From Phenylobacterium parvum (GTDB lineage: Bacteria > Pseudomonadota > Alphaproteobacteria > Caulobacterales > Caulobacteraceae): a stretch of 64,000 bases of DNA. How positions within the stretch are numbered: the first letter of the stretch is position 1; each line of letters starts with the position of its first letter. The translations under genes and the position numbers were made by a program. The notes under the pieces are model-generated. The model had not been told where the DNA came from and did no database searches. It saw nothing but the letters and a program-made list of their open reading frames with translations. Positions 45,244 through 53,064 of the stretch are shown here, piece after piece. The DNA is taken from NCBI RefSeq assembly GCF_003150835.1, contig NZ_CP029479.1, positions 248,001 through 312,000 on the forward strand. The letters run 5' to 3'.

Positions 45244-46038
45244 ATGGCCGACCAAGCGGTTCTGTCGATCCGGAACGTGTCGCGGACCTTCGGGACCCGC
45301 CGCGCCCTGGACGACGTTTCACTCGACGTCCGCCGGGGCGAGATGATCGCCCTGATCGGGCCGTCAGGGTCCGGGAAGTCGACCCTCCTGCGGTCGATCT
45401 CGGGGCTCCAGGTGATCGATCCCGGCGCGGGCGTCATCGAGGCCTTCGGAGCGCCTGTCCAGTCGGCGGGCCGCGTCTCTTCCCGCGTCCGTGAGGCGCG
45501 GATCCGGATCGGCTTCATCTTCCAGCAGTTCAACCTCGTCGGACGGCTGTCCCTCTTCACCAATGTCGCTCTTGGCTCGCTGGGGCGAATCCCCTTCGTC
45601 CGGGGAATGGTCGGCGCCTGGCCGGCCGAGACCTCCACCGCCGTCATGGCCGCCCTCGCCCGGGTCGGTGTCGCCGAGTATGCGGCCCAGAGGGCCAACA
45701 CCCTGTCCGGCGGCCAGCAGCAGCGCGGGGCCATCGCCCGCGCCCTGGTCCAGAAGGCCAAGATCATCCTGGCCGACGAGCCCGTGGCCTCCCTTGACCC
45801 CGTTTCCGCCCGCAAGGTCATGGAGATCCTGCGCGACCTGAACCGCACGGACGGCCTGACCCTGGTGGTCACCCTGCACCAGGTCGACTACGCCATGCGG
45901 TACTGTGACCGTGTGGTCGCGCTCAAGGCCGGGCGCATCGTTTACGACGGTCCCGCCGAAGGGCTGGACAAGGACCGGCTCATCGACATCTACGGGCCGG
46001 AATTCGAGGACGTCTTCTGGGAAGGAGCCCCGAAATGA
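45244..46038 (+). CDS. phnC: phosphonate/phosphate ABC transporter ATP-binding protein
   Basis: A 264-residue ABC ATPase with Walker A G-P-S-G-S-G-K-S-T (39-47), signature L-S-G-G-Q-Q-Q-R, Walker B I-I-L-A-D-E-P and the PhnC-typical V-A-S-L-D-P-V-S-A-R segment. The C-terminus (I-Y-G-P-E-F-E-D-V) is PhnC-like. The ATG at 45244 is the natural N-terminus; upstream codons are noncoding. The gene overlaps phnD by ATGA. No C-P lyase genes (phnG-M) lie in the window, so import of phosphate or simple organophosphonates is likely. The 238-bp gap upstream is shared with the divergent decarboxylase gene. Confidence 0.93.
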   Translation: MADQAVLSIRNVSRTFGTRRALDDVSLDVRRGEMIALIGPSGSGKSTLLRSISGLQVIDPGAGVIEAFGAPVQSAGRVSSRVREARIRIGFIFQQFNLVGRLSLFTNVALGSLGRIPFVRGMVGAWPAETSTAVMAALARVGVAEYAAQRANTLSGGQQQRGAIARALVQKAKIILADEPVASLDPVSARKVMEILRDLNRTDGLTLVVTLHQVDYAMRYCDRVVALKAGRIVYDGPAEGLDKDRLIDIYGPEFEDVFWEGAPK

Positions 46039-47099
46039 ACCGCACCCTCCGGGACGGCGCCCTGAACCGCCGGGGCCTGCTCACCTTCGCCGGGGCCGCA
46101 GTACTGGCCGGCTGCACCCCCGCCAAGTCGCCCTCCACCGACGGCGCCGACGGCGTGCTGAAGTTCTCCATCGTCGCGCCCGAGAGCGCATCGAGCCTGG
46201 AATCCTTCTGGCGTCCGATCATCGCCGACATGGAGAAGGCCACCGGGCTGAAGATCGAACCCTACATCGGGGCCAACTACACCGCCCTGGTCGAGGCCAT
46301 GCGCTTCAAGCAGACCCACTTCGGCTGGTTCACCAACCTGTCGGGCCTTGAGGCGATACGCCGGGCCAATGGCGAGGTCTTCGCCCGTACCTTCGATCCC
46401 GGCGGTGACGACGGCTACAACTCGGTGATCCTGGTCCCGGCCTCCAGCAAGACGACGCTTGAGGACATCCTGCGCTGCGACAAGACGCTGAACTTCGGGA
46501 TCGGCGACGCCAAGTCCACGTCGGGCACCCTGGCGCCCAAGACCTACCTCTTCTCGCCCAAGGGCATCGATATCCAGACCTGCTTCAAGACCCTGAAGTC
46601 GGCCAATCACAACACCAACCTGGTCGGCGTCGCCAACGGCGTGCTGGACGCGGCCACGGGCAACACCACCAGCCTGCGCCTCCAGCGCGAGCGCGACATC
46701 GAGCGCAAGGCCAAGGGCGAGCCGACCCTCGGCGACAAGGTTCGCGTGGTCTGGACCTCCCCGCGCCTGCCCGAGGACCCCATTGTCTGGCGCAAGGACC
46801 TCGATCCGGCGATCAAGGAAAAGCTGCGCCAGTTCTTCCTCACCTACGCCCAGGGCGAGGGCCCTGAGGCCGAGCGCCAGAGGGGCCTGCTGGCCAAGAT
46901 CTCCATCGGCGGCTTCAAGCCGGCCGACGACAACCATCTCCTCCGGGTCCGCGAGATGGAGGCCACCGAGAACGTCCTCCAGGCCGAGCGCGGGGGCGAC
47001 CCCCGCCGGATCGCCGACGCCCGCAAGGCCCTGGACGCCGTCAAGGCCGAGGAGGCCGCCCTCCAGGCCCGCACCGGCCTGCCTGCAGACGCGACCTGA
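46035..47099 (+). CDS. phnD: phosphonate/phosphate ABC transporter substrate-binding lipoprotein
   Basis: A 354-residue PhnD-family binding protein anchored as a lipoprotein: the signal ends in L-A-G-C (lipobox, Cys about 27). The ligand region has G-W-F-T-N-L-S-G (about 95-102), D-D-G-Y-N-S-V-I-L-V (about 127-136) and G-D-A-K-S-T-S-G-T-L-A-P (about 156-167), the usual phosphonate-contacting loop. The C-terminal 40 residues form an Ala/Glu-rich helix that is longer than in E. coli PhnD. It is between phnC and phnE in one operon. Confidence 0.94.
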   Translation: MNRTLRDGALNRRGLLTFAGAAVLAGCTPAKSPSTDGADGVLKFSIVAPESASSLESFWRPIIADMEKATGLKIEPYIGANYTALVEAMRFKQTHFGWFTNLSGLEAIRRANGEVFARTFDPGGDDGYNSVILVPASSKTTLEDILRCDKTLNFGIGDAKSTSGTLAPKTYLFSPKGIDIQTCFKTLKSANHNTNLVGVANGVLDAATGNTTSLRLQRERDIERKAKGEPTLGDKVRVVWTSPRLPEDPIVWRKDLDPAIKEKLRQFFLTYAQGEGPEAERQRGLLAKISIGGFKPADDNHLLRVREMEATENVLQAERGGDPRRIADARKALDAVKAEEAALQARTGLPADAT

Positions 47100-47102
47100 T
47101 CC

Positions 47103-47906
47103 ATGACCCAGACCGCGCAGGCCGTCCTCGCCCCGCCTTCCAAGCCCTTTGGACAGAGGGTGTTCGACATCGTCCTCTGGGGCGGGATCATCGTCCTCCT
47201 GATCGCCTCCTTCGGACCGGCGGAGATTTCCAAGTTCCCGCTCCTGTTCTCGAACTCCGAGAACATGCGCCAGTTCGCCTCCGGCTTCCTGAACCCCGAC
47301 TTCTCCAACTGGCGCGACCTGGTCGAGAAGATGTGGCTGACCGTCCAGATGGCCATCTGGGGGACCTGCCTGGCCATCCTGTTCGCGGTGCCCCTGGGCC
47401 TGCTGGGCGCCCGGAACGTCACGCCGGCCTTCATCCAGTTGCCTGTCCGCCGGATGATGGACCTGATCCGCTCGGTGCCGGACCTCGTCATCGGCACCGC
47501 CTTCCTCGTGGCGGTGGGCCTGGGTCCCTTCGCCGGGGTCATGGCCCTGGCCCTCAACACTGGCGGCGTCCTGGCCAAGCTCTTCGCCGAGGCCGTCGAA
47601 GCCATCGACCGCGGTCCTGTCGAGGGCGTGCGGGCGACGGGCGCCGCCCGGCTTCAGGAAATCGTCTGGGGCGTCATTCCCCAGGTGGCGCCCCTGTGGA
47701 CCTCCTACGCCCTCTACCGGTTCGAATCGAACAGCCGCAGCGCCACCGTGCTGGGCCTGATCGGCGCGGGCGGCATCGGCCAGATCCTTTTCGACAGCAT
47801 GAACAGCTTCAACTACTCGCTGACGGCCGCCATATCGATCGTCATCGTTGCAGCCGTCACCCTGATCGACCTGCTCAGCCAGACCATCCGGGCGCGCCTC
47901 CTCTGA
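47103..47906 (+). CDS. phnE: phosphonate/phosphate ABC transporter permease
   Basis: A 267-residue permease with about six hydrophobic segments (first at 18-36, last at about 240-262). The E-A-A loop appears as E-A-V-E-A-I-D-R-G-P-V-E-G-V-R-A-T-G-A (about 160-178), and the following Y-A-L-Y-R-F-E-S-N-S-R-S-A-T-V-L-G-L-I-G block is the PhnE signature. It lies 3 bp after phnD. There is one permease gene only, so it likely forms a homodimer. Confidence 0.94.
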   Translation: MTQTAQAVLAPPSKPFGQRVFDIVLWGGIIVLLIASFGPAEISKFPLLFSNSENMRQFASGFLNPDFSNWRDLVEKMWLTVQMAIWGTCLAILFAVPLGLLGARNVTPAFIQLPVRRMMDLIRSVPDLVIGTAFLVAVGLGPFAGVMALALNTGGVLAKLFAEAVEAIDRGPVEGVRATGAARLQEIVWGVIPQVAPLWTSYALYRFESNSRSATVLGLIGAGGIGQILFDSMNSFNYSLTAAISIVIVAAVTLIDLLSQTIRARLL

Positions 47907-47966
47907 AGGGGGCCCCTTGGCGCGCAGTCCAGGTCATCGGACCTTGAAACTGGAGAAGGCCGGGAG

Positions 47967-49211
47967 TTGAAGCTGACAATCTCCCGGGTTCTCGGCCTTG
48001 CAGTCGCCGGCGTCATCCTCCTGGGTCCGTCCACCGGGATGGCCTCGAATGTCGCCCCTGGCGCCCCCGAAGTGCGGCTCAAGGGCCGACTGCTCGTGGA
48101 TGGCGTCTGGCAGACGGCCTCATCGGCTGGGCCGGAGGACGACGATCACCTCGGCCTCATCCGTGTACGGCAGGCCTTCCTGGGGCTGGATGCAAAGTTC
48201 AATGATCGCCTGTCCCTGAGGTTCGAGGGCGGCGCCGCCAACAATGACGCCTTCGTCTGGGATGAGGCGGCGCTCGAGTACCGCCACTCTCCCGGGGTCC
48301 TGGTCACGGTGGGCAATCTCAAGGCCGCCGCACTCGAGAACCTCACATCGACCCGGTCGATCGCCTTTCTGGAGCGTGGTCCCTTCGGCGATCTCATCAC
48401 CGACCCCTTCCTCGCGTCTGTCCAGGTGCGGGCGAACCGGGGTCCGCTGGCGGCGACCTTCGCGATCCAGGGTGAGAGCTTCAACAACCTCGGCCTGGAC
48501 TTTGGCGGTGGTCCTTCGCCAGGAGCGACTGACAGGCTTGGGGCCACACTCCGGCTGGCCGGCGCGACGCCCACTGGGGACACGCGACGCCTTCATGTCG
48601 GGGCCTGGGCGCGTGTGCGGGACTTTGGAGGCGGCGCCGCCCGCGCCTACGCCGCCCGCCCGGGGACCTCTGCGGGAAGGGCAGGAGATTGGTTGGGAAC
48701 GGGTCCCCTGGCGGACCGCGATTTCACCGTCGGGATCGAAGGGGCCTATCTGGCGGACAGGTTCTGGGTCCAGGGCGAAGCCGGGTACCTTAAGGCCGGC
48801 CGGGGAGGCTCCGCGCCTTCCGGAGCAGATCCCTGGATCCTTGCGGGCTATGTCTATGCGGGATGGAGCGTATCCGGCGAGCCGCGCGGCTACGATTCTG
48901 CTCGCGCCCTCGTCACCGCTCCGAGGATCAGCAACCCCCTTTCCAGGGGCGGCGCGGGCGCCGTCGACCTCCTTGTGCGCTACGACTTCGCTGACCTGAC
49001 GGAGGTGGGTCGATCAGCGACAGGCGCAGAGGCGCTCGGGGCTGCTGGAAAGGCTGGGGTATACCAGGGGCTCACGCTCGGCGCGGTCTGGCGTCCGGAG
49101 CCCGGCTATCGGCTCCTCCTGAACCTTTCACAGGCGAGGGTGGTGAATGCGCCCCGCCAAGCTGACATCACCCTCCGCCTCCTCCAGATTCGCGCCCAGT
49201 ACGATTTCTGA
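47967..49211 (+). CDS. phosphate-selective porin O/P-like outer membrane protein
   Basis: A 414-residue outer-membrane beta-barrel with a signal peptide (about 1-26, ending M-A-S-N). The sequence resembles the OprO/OprP porin family: amphipathic strands throughout, R-V-R-Q-A-F-L-G-L-D-A near residue 66, D-L-L-V-R-Y-D-F-A-D-L near the end, and a C-terminal Phe. The start is TTG at 47967, after GGGAG. It lies 60 bp after phnE and is probably cotranscribed, giving phosphate a route across the outer membrane. A strong 11-bp inverted repeat and a candidate Pho box lie in the 337 bp after it. Confidence 0.85.
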   Translation: MKLTISRVLGLAVAGVILLGPSTGMASNVAPGAPEVRLKGRLLVDGVWQTASSAGPEDDDHLGLIRVRQAFLGLDAKFNDRLSLRFEGGAANNDAFVWDEAALEYRHSPGVLVTVGNLKAAALENLTSTRSIAFLERGPFGDLITDPFLASVQVRANRGPLAATFAIQGESFNNLGLDFGGGPSPGATDRLGATLRLAGATPTGDTRRLHVGAWARVRDFGGGAARAYAARPGTSAGRAGDWLGTGPLADRDFTVGIEGAYLADRFWVQGEAGYLKAGRGGSAPSGADPWILAGYVYAGWSVSGEPRGYDSARALVTAPRISNPLSRGGAGAVDLLVRYDFADLTEVGRSATGAEALGAAGKAGVYQGLTLGAVWRPEPGYRLLLNLSQARVVNAPRQADITLRLLQIRAQYDF

Positions 49212-49228
49212 AGGCGGGTTTCAGCAAA

Positions 49229-49257
49229 CTGTCATGTCGGCGAGGCAAGGTTGTCAT
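49229..49257 (+). promoter_or_regulatory. candidate Pho-box half-sites upstream of pstS
   Basis: CTGTCAT (49229-49235) and TTGTCAT (49251-49257) are direct repeats 22 bp apart, two helical turns, close to the CTGTCAT repeats of the PhoB box, whose standard spacing is 11 bp. They lie about 300 bp upstream of the pstS start and just after the porin stop. Confidence 0.4.
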
Positions 49258-49335
49258 TGGCGCAGGCGACGGGTGCGAGCGAAGGTTCAGCGCACGCTCA
49301 AGAGCCCAAACCGGGCGCTGAGTCTTTCGGAAGAC

Positions 49336-49360
49336 CGGCGGCGTCCATTGGACGCCGCCG
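49336..49360. repeat. perfect inverted repeat between porin and pstS genes
   Basis: CGGCGGCGTCC-ATT-GGACGCCGCCG forms an 11-bp stem with a 3-base loop. No T-run follows on either strand. The rest of 49212-49548 holds no gene; this hairpin could stabilise the 3' end of the phnCDE-porin mRNA or be a relic terminator. Confidence 0.7.
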
Positions 49361-49548
49361 ATTCTGCAGGGATCGGTGTTCTGGTGTGGCGTGTCCGGCG
49401 ACGGAAGCGTGGTGAAGCCCCTCGCGACCGGCTAAAGGGAGTCTGAGCCCAGGCTCGCGACCCGTCGGGCCATGCCCTCAGCTTCGGATCCGGTCCAAAC
49501 CCCTCGGGGACGTCTGGATCCGAGGTGAGCCGAAACAGGAGATTTTGA

Positions 49549-50610
49549 GTGAAGACGCCTCTTCCGATCAGGACCCTCGCCGCCGTCGCCGCAGGCGTCG
49601 GGCTGGCCGCCGGCCTCGGCGCCGCCCCCGCCCACGCGGCCCGCGACTATGTCTGGGCCGCCGGCTCCTCCACGGTTTTCCCCTTCGCCACCCGGGTGTC
49701 CGAACAGTTCGCCCGCAAGACCGGGATGAAGGCGCCCAAGGTCGAGAGCCTCGGCACTGGCGGCGGCATCAAGCTCTTCTGCTCCGGCGTGGGCGACGGC
49801 TTTCCCGACATCGCCACGGCCTCCCGCCGGATGAAGCGCTCCGAGTTCGACGCCTGCGCCGCCAAGGGCGTGAAGGACATCATCGAGTTGAAGATCGGCT
49901 TCGACGGCATCGTCGTCGCCGTGGACAAGCGGGCGCCCGACTACGCCTTCACGACCTCCGCCCTCTATCTCGGCCTCGCCGCCAAGGTGCTGCGTTACGG
50001 CCAGTACCAGGCGAATCCCTACAAGACCTGGCCCGAGGTCGGCGCCGGTCTGCCCAAGGGGCGGATCCAGGTCTACGGCCCGCCGCCGTCGTCTGGCACC
50101 CGCGACGCCTTCGTCGAGCTGGCCATCGAGGCCGGCGCCCTGAAGTATCCGGTGAACAAGGCCCTGAGGGACAAGGACGAGAAGCGCTTCAAGGAAATGG
50201 TCGATCCCCTCCGCAAGGACGGCTGGATCGACTCCGGCGAGAATGACAACGCCATCGTCCAGACCCTCACCAAGACCCCCGGCGCCCTGGGCGTCTTCGG
50301 CTGGTCCTTCCTCGAGGAGAACATGGACAAGGTGAAGGGCGCCTCTGTGAACGGCGTGAAGCCCTCGCTGGCCTCCATCTCGGACGGCACCTACCCCCTG
50401 GCGCGGTCACTCTTCGTCTACGTGAAGAAGTCGAACCTTGGCGTCACCAAGGGGCTGCGCGAATACATGTCCGAGTTCGTCTCCGACGCCGCCACCGGCA
50501 AGGGCGGCTACCTGAAGGATCGCGGCCTGATCCCGCTTCCCGCCGCCCAGCACGAGGCCAACAAGGCCGCCGTGCGCACCCTGACCCCCATGGCCCGACC
50601 CGCAGCCTGA
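49549..50610 (+). CDS. pstS: PstS-type phosphate-binding protein
   Basis: A 353-residue periplasmic phosphate-binding protein. The signal peptide (about 1-30, ending A-H-A) precedes A-A-G-S-S-T-V-F-P-F (37-46) with the phosphate-contacting Ser/Thr, G-T-G-G-G-I-K-L-F-C, and P-P-S-S-G-T-R-D-A-F (about 180-189), all features of PstS. The start is GTG at 49549 with AGGAG upstream. It stands alone, without pstCAB, which must be elsewhere in the genome. An 11-bp stem terminator follows. Confidence 0.93.
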   Translation: MKTPLPIRTLAAVAAGVGLAAGLGAAPAHAARDYVWAAGSSTVFPFATRVSEQFARKTGMKAPKVESLGTGGGIKLFCSGVGDGFPDIATASRRMKRSEFDACAAKGVKDIIELKIGFDGIVVAVDKRAPDYAFTTSALYLGLAAKVLRYGQYQANPYKTWPEVGAGLPKGRIQVYGPPPSSGTRDAFVELAIEAGALKYPVNKALRDKDEKRFKEMVDPLRKDGWIDSGENDNAIVQTLTKTPGALGVFGWSFLEENMDKVKGASVNGVKPSLASISDGTYPLARSLFVYVKKSNLGVTKGLREYMSEFVSDAATGKGGYLKDRGLIPLPAAQHEANKAAVRTLTPMARPAA

Positions 50611-50636
50611 CCCGCCGCCGTCCGCCATTGGCGCCT

Positions 50637-50675
50637 GCGCCGCAGACTTCCGGGTCTGCGGCGCTCTTCTTTTTC
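50637..50675 (+). terminator. intrinsic terminator after pstS
   Basis: GCGCCGCAGAC / GTCTGCGGCGC form a perfect 11-bp stem with loop TTCCGG, followed by TCTTCTTTTTC, 26 bp after the pstS stop. Confidence 0.93.
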
Positions 50676-50689
50676 GGAGACGGCTCCGG

Positions 50690-52090
50690 TCAGGTCTCTT
50701 CGCGCTGGCGGCGAAGCCGGGTCAGGCGACGAAGCCGGCGCCAGAAGCGGGTCTTCTCCGGCTCGGGCCAGGGCTGGAGGTTGCGTACGAAGTCCTCGGC
50801 GCAGGCGCGCCAGGAAAAGCCCTCGGCGAAGCGGCGCACCGCGCCCCGATCCAGCTTCAGCGCCTCCAGGCAGGCCTCCCTCAGCCCCTCGGTGGCGGTC
50901 AGGGCCAGGACCCCGGCGCCGGAGCCCGGGAGGATGTCGATGGGACCGGGCGCGGGATAGGCGGCGACGGGGGTCCCCGTGGCCATGGCCTCCAGGATGA
51001 CCAGGCCGAAGGTGTCGGTCAGCGACGGAAAGACGAAGACATCGGCGCCGGCGAAGTGGGCGGCCAGGTCCTCCCCGAACCGCGCCCCGCGGAAGATCGC
51101 CCCGGGATACCGGGCCTCGAGCTCCTCGCGCTGGGGTCCGTCCCCGACCACCACCTTGGACCCCGGCAGGTCGAGGGCCAGGAAGGCCTCGATGTTCTTC
51201 TCCACGGCCACCCGGCCGACGGAAAGGAAGATCGGGCGCGGCAGGCCCTCGTAGACGTCGGGATCTCCGGACCGGCGCGGGCGGAACTGCTCCGTATCGA
51301 CCCCCCGGGACCAGGCGGTGATGTTCCGGAACCCATGCTGCTCCAGCTCGTCGCGCATGGTGGGAGTGGCCACCATCAGGCGTCCGGAGGGCTTGTGGAA
51401 CCAGCGCATGTAGGCGTAGCCGGCCGACAGGGGCAGGGGCAGGCGCGCTGAGACATACTCCGGGAATCGCGTGTGGTAGCTGGTGGTGAAGGGCAGCTTC
51501 CACTCCACGCAGATCCGCCGGGCGGCCAGGCCGATGGGCCCCTCGGTGGCGATATGGATGGCCTCGGGCTCGAAGGCCTTGAACCGCTCGCGGACCGGTT
51601 CGTAGGCCCCCACGGCGACCTTGATCTCGGGATAGGTGGGCAGGGGGAAGCTGCGGAACTGGTCCGGCGAGATCACATCGACCGTATGGCCCATGGCGCG
51701 CATCTCGGCGATCACCCGGGTCAGTGTGCGCACCACGCCGTTGACCTGGGGCTCCCAGGCGTCGGTGGCGATGAGGATCCGCATCGGCCTGCGGCCGTCG
51801 ATCTCGGTCCGCACGCTCTCGCGCACCCGGCGCATGGACGGCTTGCGCGGCGGCAGGCCCTCGGTCTGGAGGCGGGTCCAGAAGGCGCCCATGAGGGCGT
51901 CACGCGTCGGGAAGTGGCGATAGACCGTCCGCTCCCCGACGCCGGCCATCCGGGCGATCTCGGCGAAGTTGGCCTCGTCGAGACGGCCCTCCTCTAGCAG
52001 ACGCCCGGCGGCGTCGAGGATGCGTGTCTCTGTCTGGGCCTTCTGCTGGCCCCTGGAGAGACTTTCCGGCAGGTTCCTGAGCGTCGACAT
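50690..52090 (-). CDS. TetR DNA-binding domain fused to a GT4 glycosyltransferase
   Basis: One 466-residue frame with two unrelated parts. Residues about 20-80 are a TetR N-terminal HTH: T-R-I-L-D-A-A-G-R-L-L, then F-A-E-I-A-R-M-A-G-V-G-E-R-T-V-Y-R-H-F-P-T-R-D-A-L. The ligand-binding TetR domain is absent. From Met103 (51784) a GT-B glycosyltransferase begins, M-R-I-L-I-A-T-D-A-W-E-P-Q-V-N-G-V, with E-x-x-x-F-G-L-V-I-L-E-A-M-A-T-G-T-P near the end. The GT part (364 residues) is a complete GT4 enzyme of the SqdX/Agt type that makes glycolipids. It could be translated alone from 51784, although no clear ribosome site precedes it. A PlcP-like phosphoesterase gene lies upstream, as in plcP-agt lipid remodelling pairs. 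Confidence 0.88.
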   Translation of the reverse strand: MSTLRNLPESLSRGQQKAQTETRILDAAGRLLEEGRLDEANFAEIARMAGVGERTVYRHFPTRDALMGAFWTRLQTEGLPPRKPSMRRVRESVRTEIDGRRPMRILIATDAWEPQVNGVVRTLTRVIAEMRAMGHTVDVISPDQFRSFPLPTYPEIKVAVGAYEPVRERFKAFEPEAIHIATEGPIGLAARRICVEWKLPFTTSYHTRFPEYVSARLPLPLSAGYAYMRWFHKPSGRLMVATPTMRDELEQHGFRNITAWSRGVDTEQFRPRRSGDPDVYEGLPRPIFLSVGRVAVEKNIEAFLALDLPGSKVVVGDGPQREELEARYPGAIFRGARFGEDLAAHFAGADVFVFPSLTDTFGLVILEAMATGTPVAAYPAPGPIDILPGSGAGVLALTATEGLREACLEALKLDRGAVRRFAEGFSWRACAEDFVRNLQPWPEPEKTRFWRRLRRLTRLRRQREET

Positions 52091-52098
52091 GGCAGAGC

Positions 52099-52127
52099 CA
52101 TTGTCACCAAATCTGACGAAAGGTCAA
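52099..52127 (-). promoter_or_regulatory. promoter and TetR-type operator of the TetR-glycosyltransferase gene
   Basis: On the minus strand TTGACC (52127-52122) and ACAATG (52104-52099) are separated by 17 bp. The palindrome TGAC-N5-GTCA (52114-52126) overlaps the -35 element, and a wider CCATTG / CAATGG pair flanks it. A TetR-type regulator bound there would block transcription, so the fused HTH may control its own gene. Confidence 0.5.
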
Positions 52128-52137
52128 TGGTTTGGAC

Positions 52138-52950
52138 TCAGGCGGCGAGGCCTGATGCAGGCTCGACCAGCCGGGGCGCCAGCTGGCGGCTGGGCTGAAG
52201 GCGCACTCGGCTCCAGTCCAGGAGGACCAACTCCCCATCCTCACGCTCGGCCACGGCGGTGCAGCTCTCCACCCAGTCGCCGTCGTTCACGTAGAGGATG
52301 TCGTCGAACCGCCGGATCTCGGCCTTGTGGATGTGACCGCAGATCACGCCGTCCACACCCCTCCGGCGGGCCTCCTCGGCGACCGCCTCCTCGTAGTTCT
52401 CGATGAACTGGACGGCGTTTTTCACCTTCAGCTTCAGGTAGGCCGAGAGGGACCAGTAGCCAAATCCAAAGCGCCGCCGCCAGCGGTTGAAGACCGTGTT
52501 CACCGTCAGGAGCGTCCGGTAGGACCAGTCGCCGACAAAGGCCAGCCAGCGGGCGTGGCGCAGCACCCCGTCGAACTCGTCGCCATGGGTCACCAGGAAC
52601 CGCCGCCCGTCGGCGGTCTCGTGGATGGCGTCCCGCATGACCAGGACGTCGCCGAACCGGTGACCGATGAAGTCCCGCGCCGCCTCGTCGTGATTGCCGG
52701 GGACGTAGATGACCTTCACGCCCTTGCGGGCCAGCCTCAGGATCTTCTGGACCACGTCGTTGTGCGCCTGGGGCCAGTACCAGCCATTGCGCAGCTTCCA
52801 GCCGTCGATGATGTCGCCGACCAGGTAGAGGGTGTCGAACTCCGCCGTCTTGATGAAGTCGAGCAGGAGTTCCGCCTGGCACCCCTTGGTGCCCAGGTGT
52901 ACGTCGGAAATGAAGACTGTCCGGTACCTGTGTTCGCCGTGCGGCATCAT
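52138..52950 (-). CDS. metallophosphoesterase, PlcP-like (annotated in relatives as UDP-2,3-diacylglucosamine diphosphatase)
   Basis: A 270-residue calcineurin-like phosphoesterase. F-I-S-D-V-H-L-G-T-K-G-C-Q-A-E-L-L-L-D (about 13-31), L-V-G-D-I-I-D-G-W (about 43-51), P-G-N-H-D-E (about 84-89), H-G-D-E-F-D and G-H-I-H-K-A are the metal ligands. The Y-W-P-Q-x-H-N-D-V-V-Q-K-I-L-R and W-S-L-S-A-Y-L-K-L-K-V-K-N-A-V blocks fit the PlcP group of rhizobia and marine bacteria, which degrades phospholipids to diacylglycerol when phosphate is short, rather than classic LpxH. The following glycosyltransferase and the nearby phosphate genes support this. A Pho box candidate is upstream. LpxH-like activity is the alternative. 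Confidence 0.85.
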   Translation of the reverse strand: MMPHGEHRYRTVFISDVHLGTKGCQAELLLDFIKTAEFDTLYLVGDIIDGWKLRNGWYWPQAHNDVVQKILRLARKGVKVIYVPGNHDEAARDFIGHRFGDVLVMRDAIHETADGRRFLVTHGDEFDGVLRHARWLAFVGDWSYRTLLTVNTVFNRWRRRFGFGYWSLSAYLKLKVKNAVQFIENYEEAVAEEARRRGVDGVICGHIHKAEIRRFDDILYVNDGDWVESCTAVAEREDGELVLLDWSRVRLQPSRQLAPRLVEPASGLAA

Positions 52951-52998
52951 CTTGCGCCCCCCGGGTAGCCGTGTGTGACCGCTCGCTAGGCTGATTGC

Positions 52999-53016
52999 AT
53001 GTCAGTCGGATGACGT
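52999..53016 (-). promoter_or_regulatory. candidate Pho box upstream of the PlcP-like gene
   Basis: On the minus strand ACGTCAT-CCGA-CTGACAT has two 7-mers separated by 4 bp, the spacing of the PhoB box (CTGTCAT-N4-CTGTCAT), with 11 of 14 positions matching. It lies about 50-65 bp upstream of the phosphoesterase start. Confidence 0.45.
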
Positions 53017-53064
53017 CTGCGAAGACCGTTGCCATCTGGGCCTGCGGGCGACAGAAGCAAAGGC

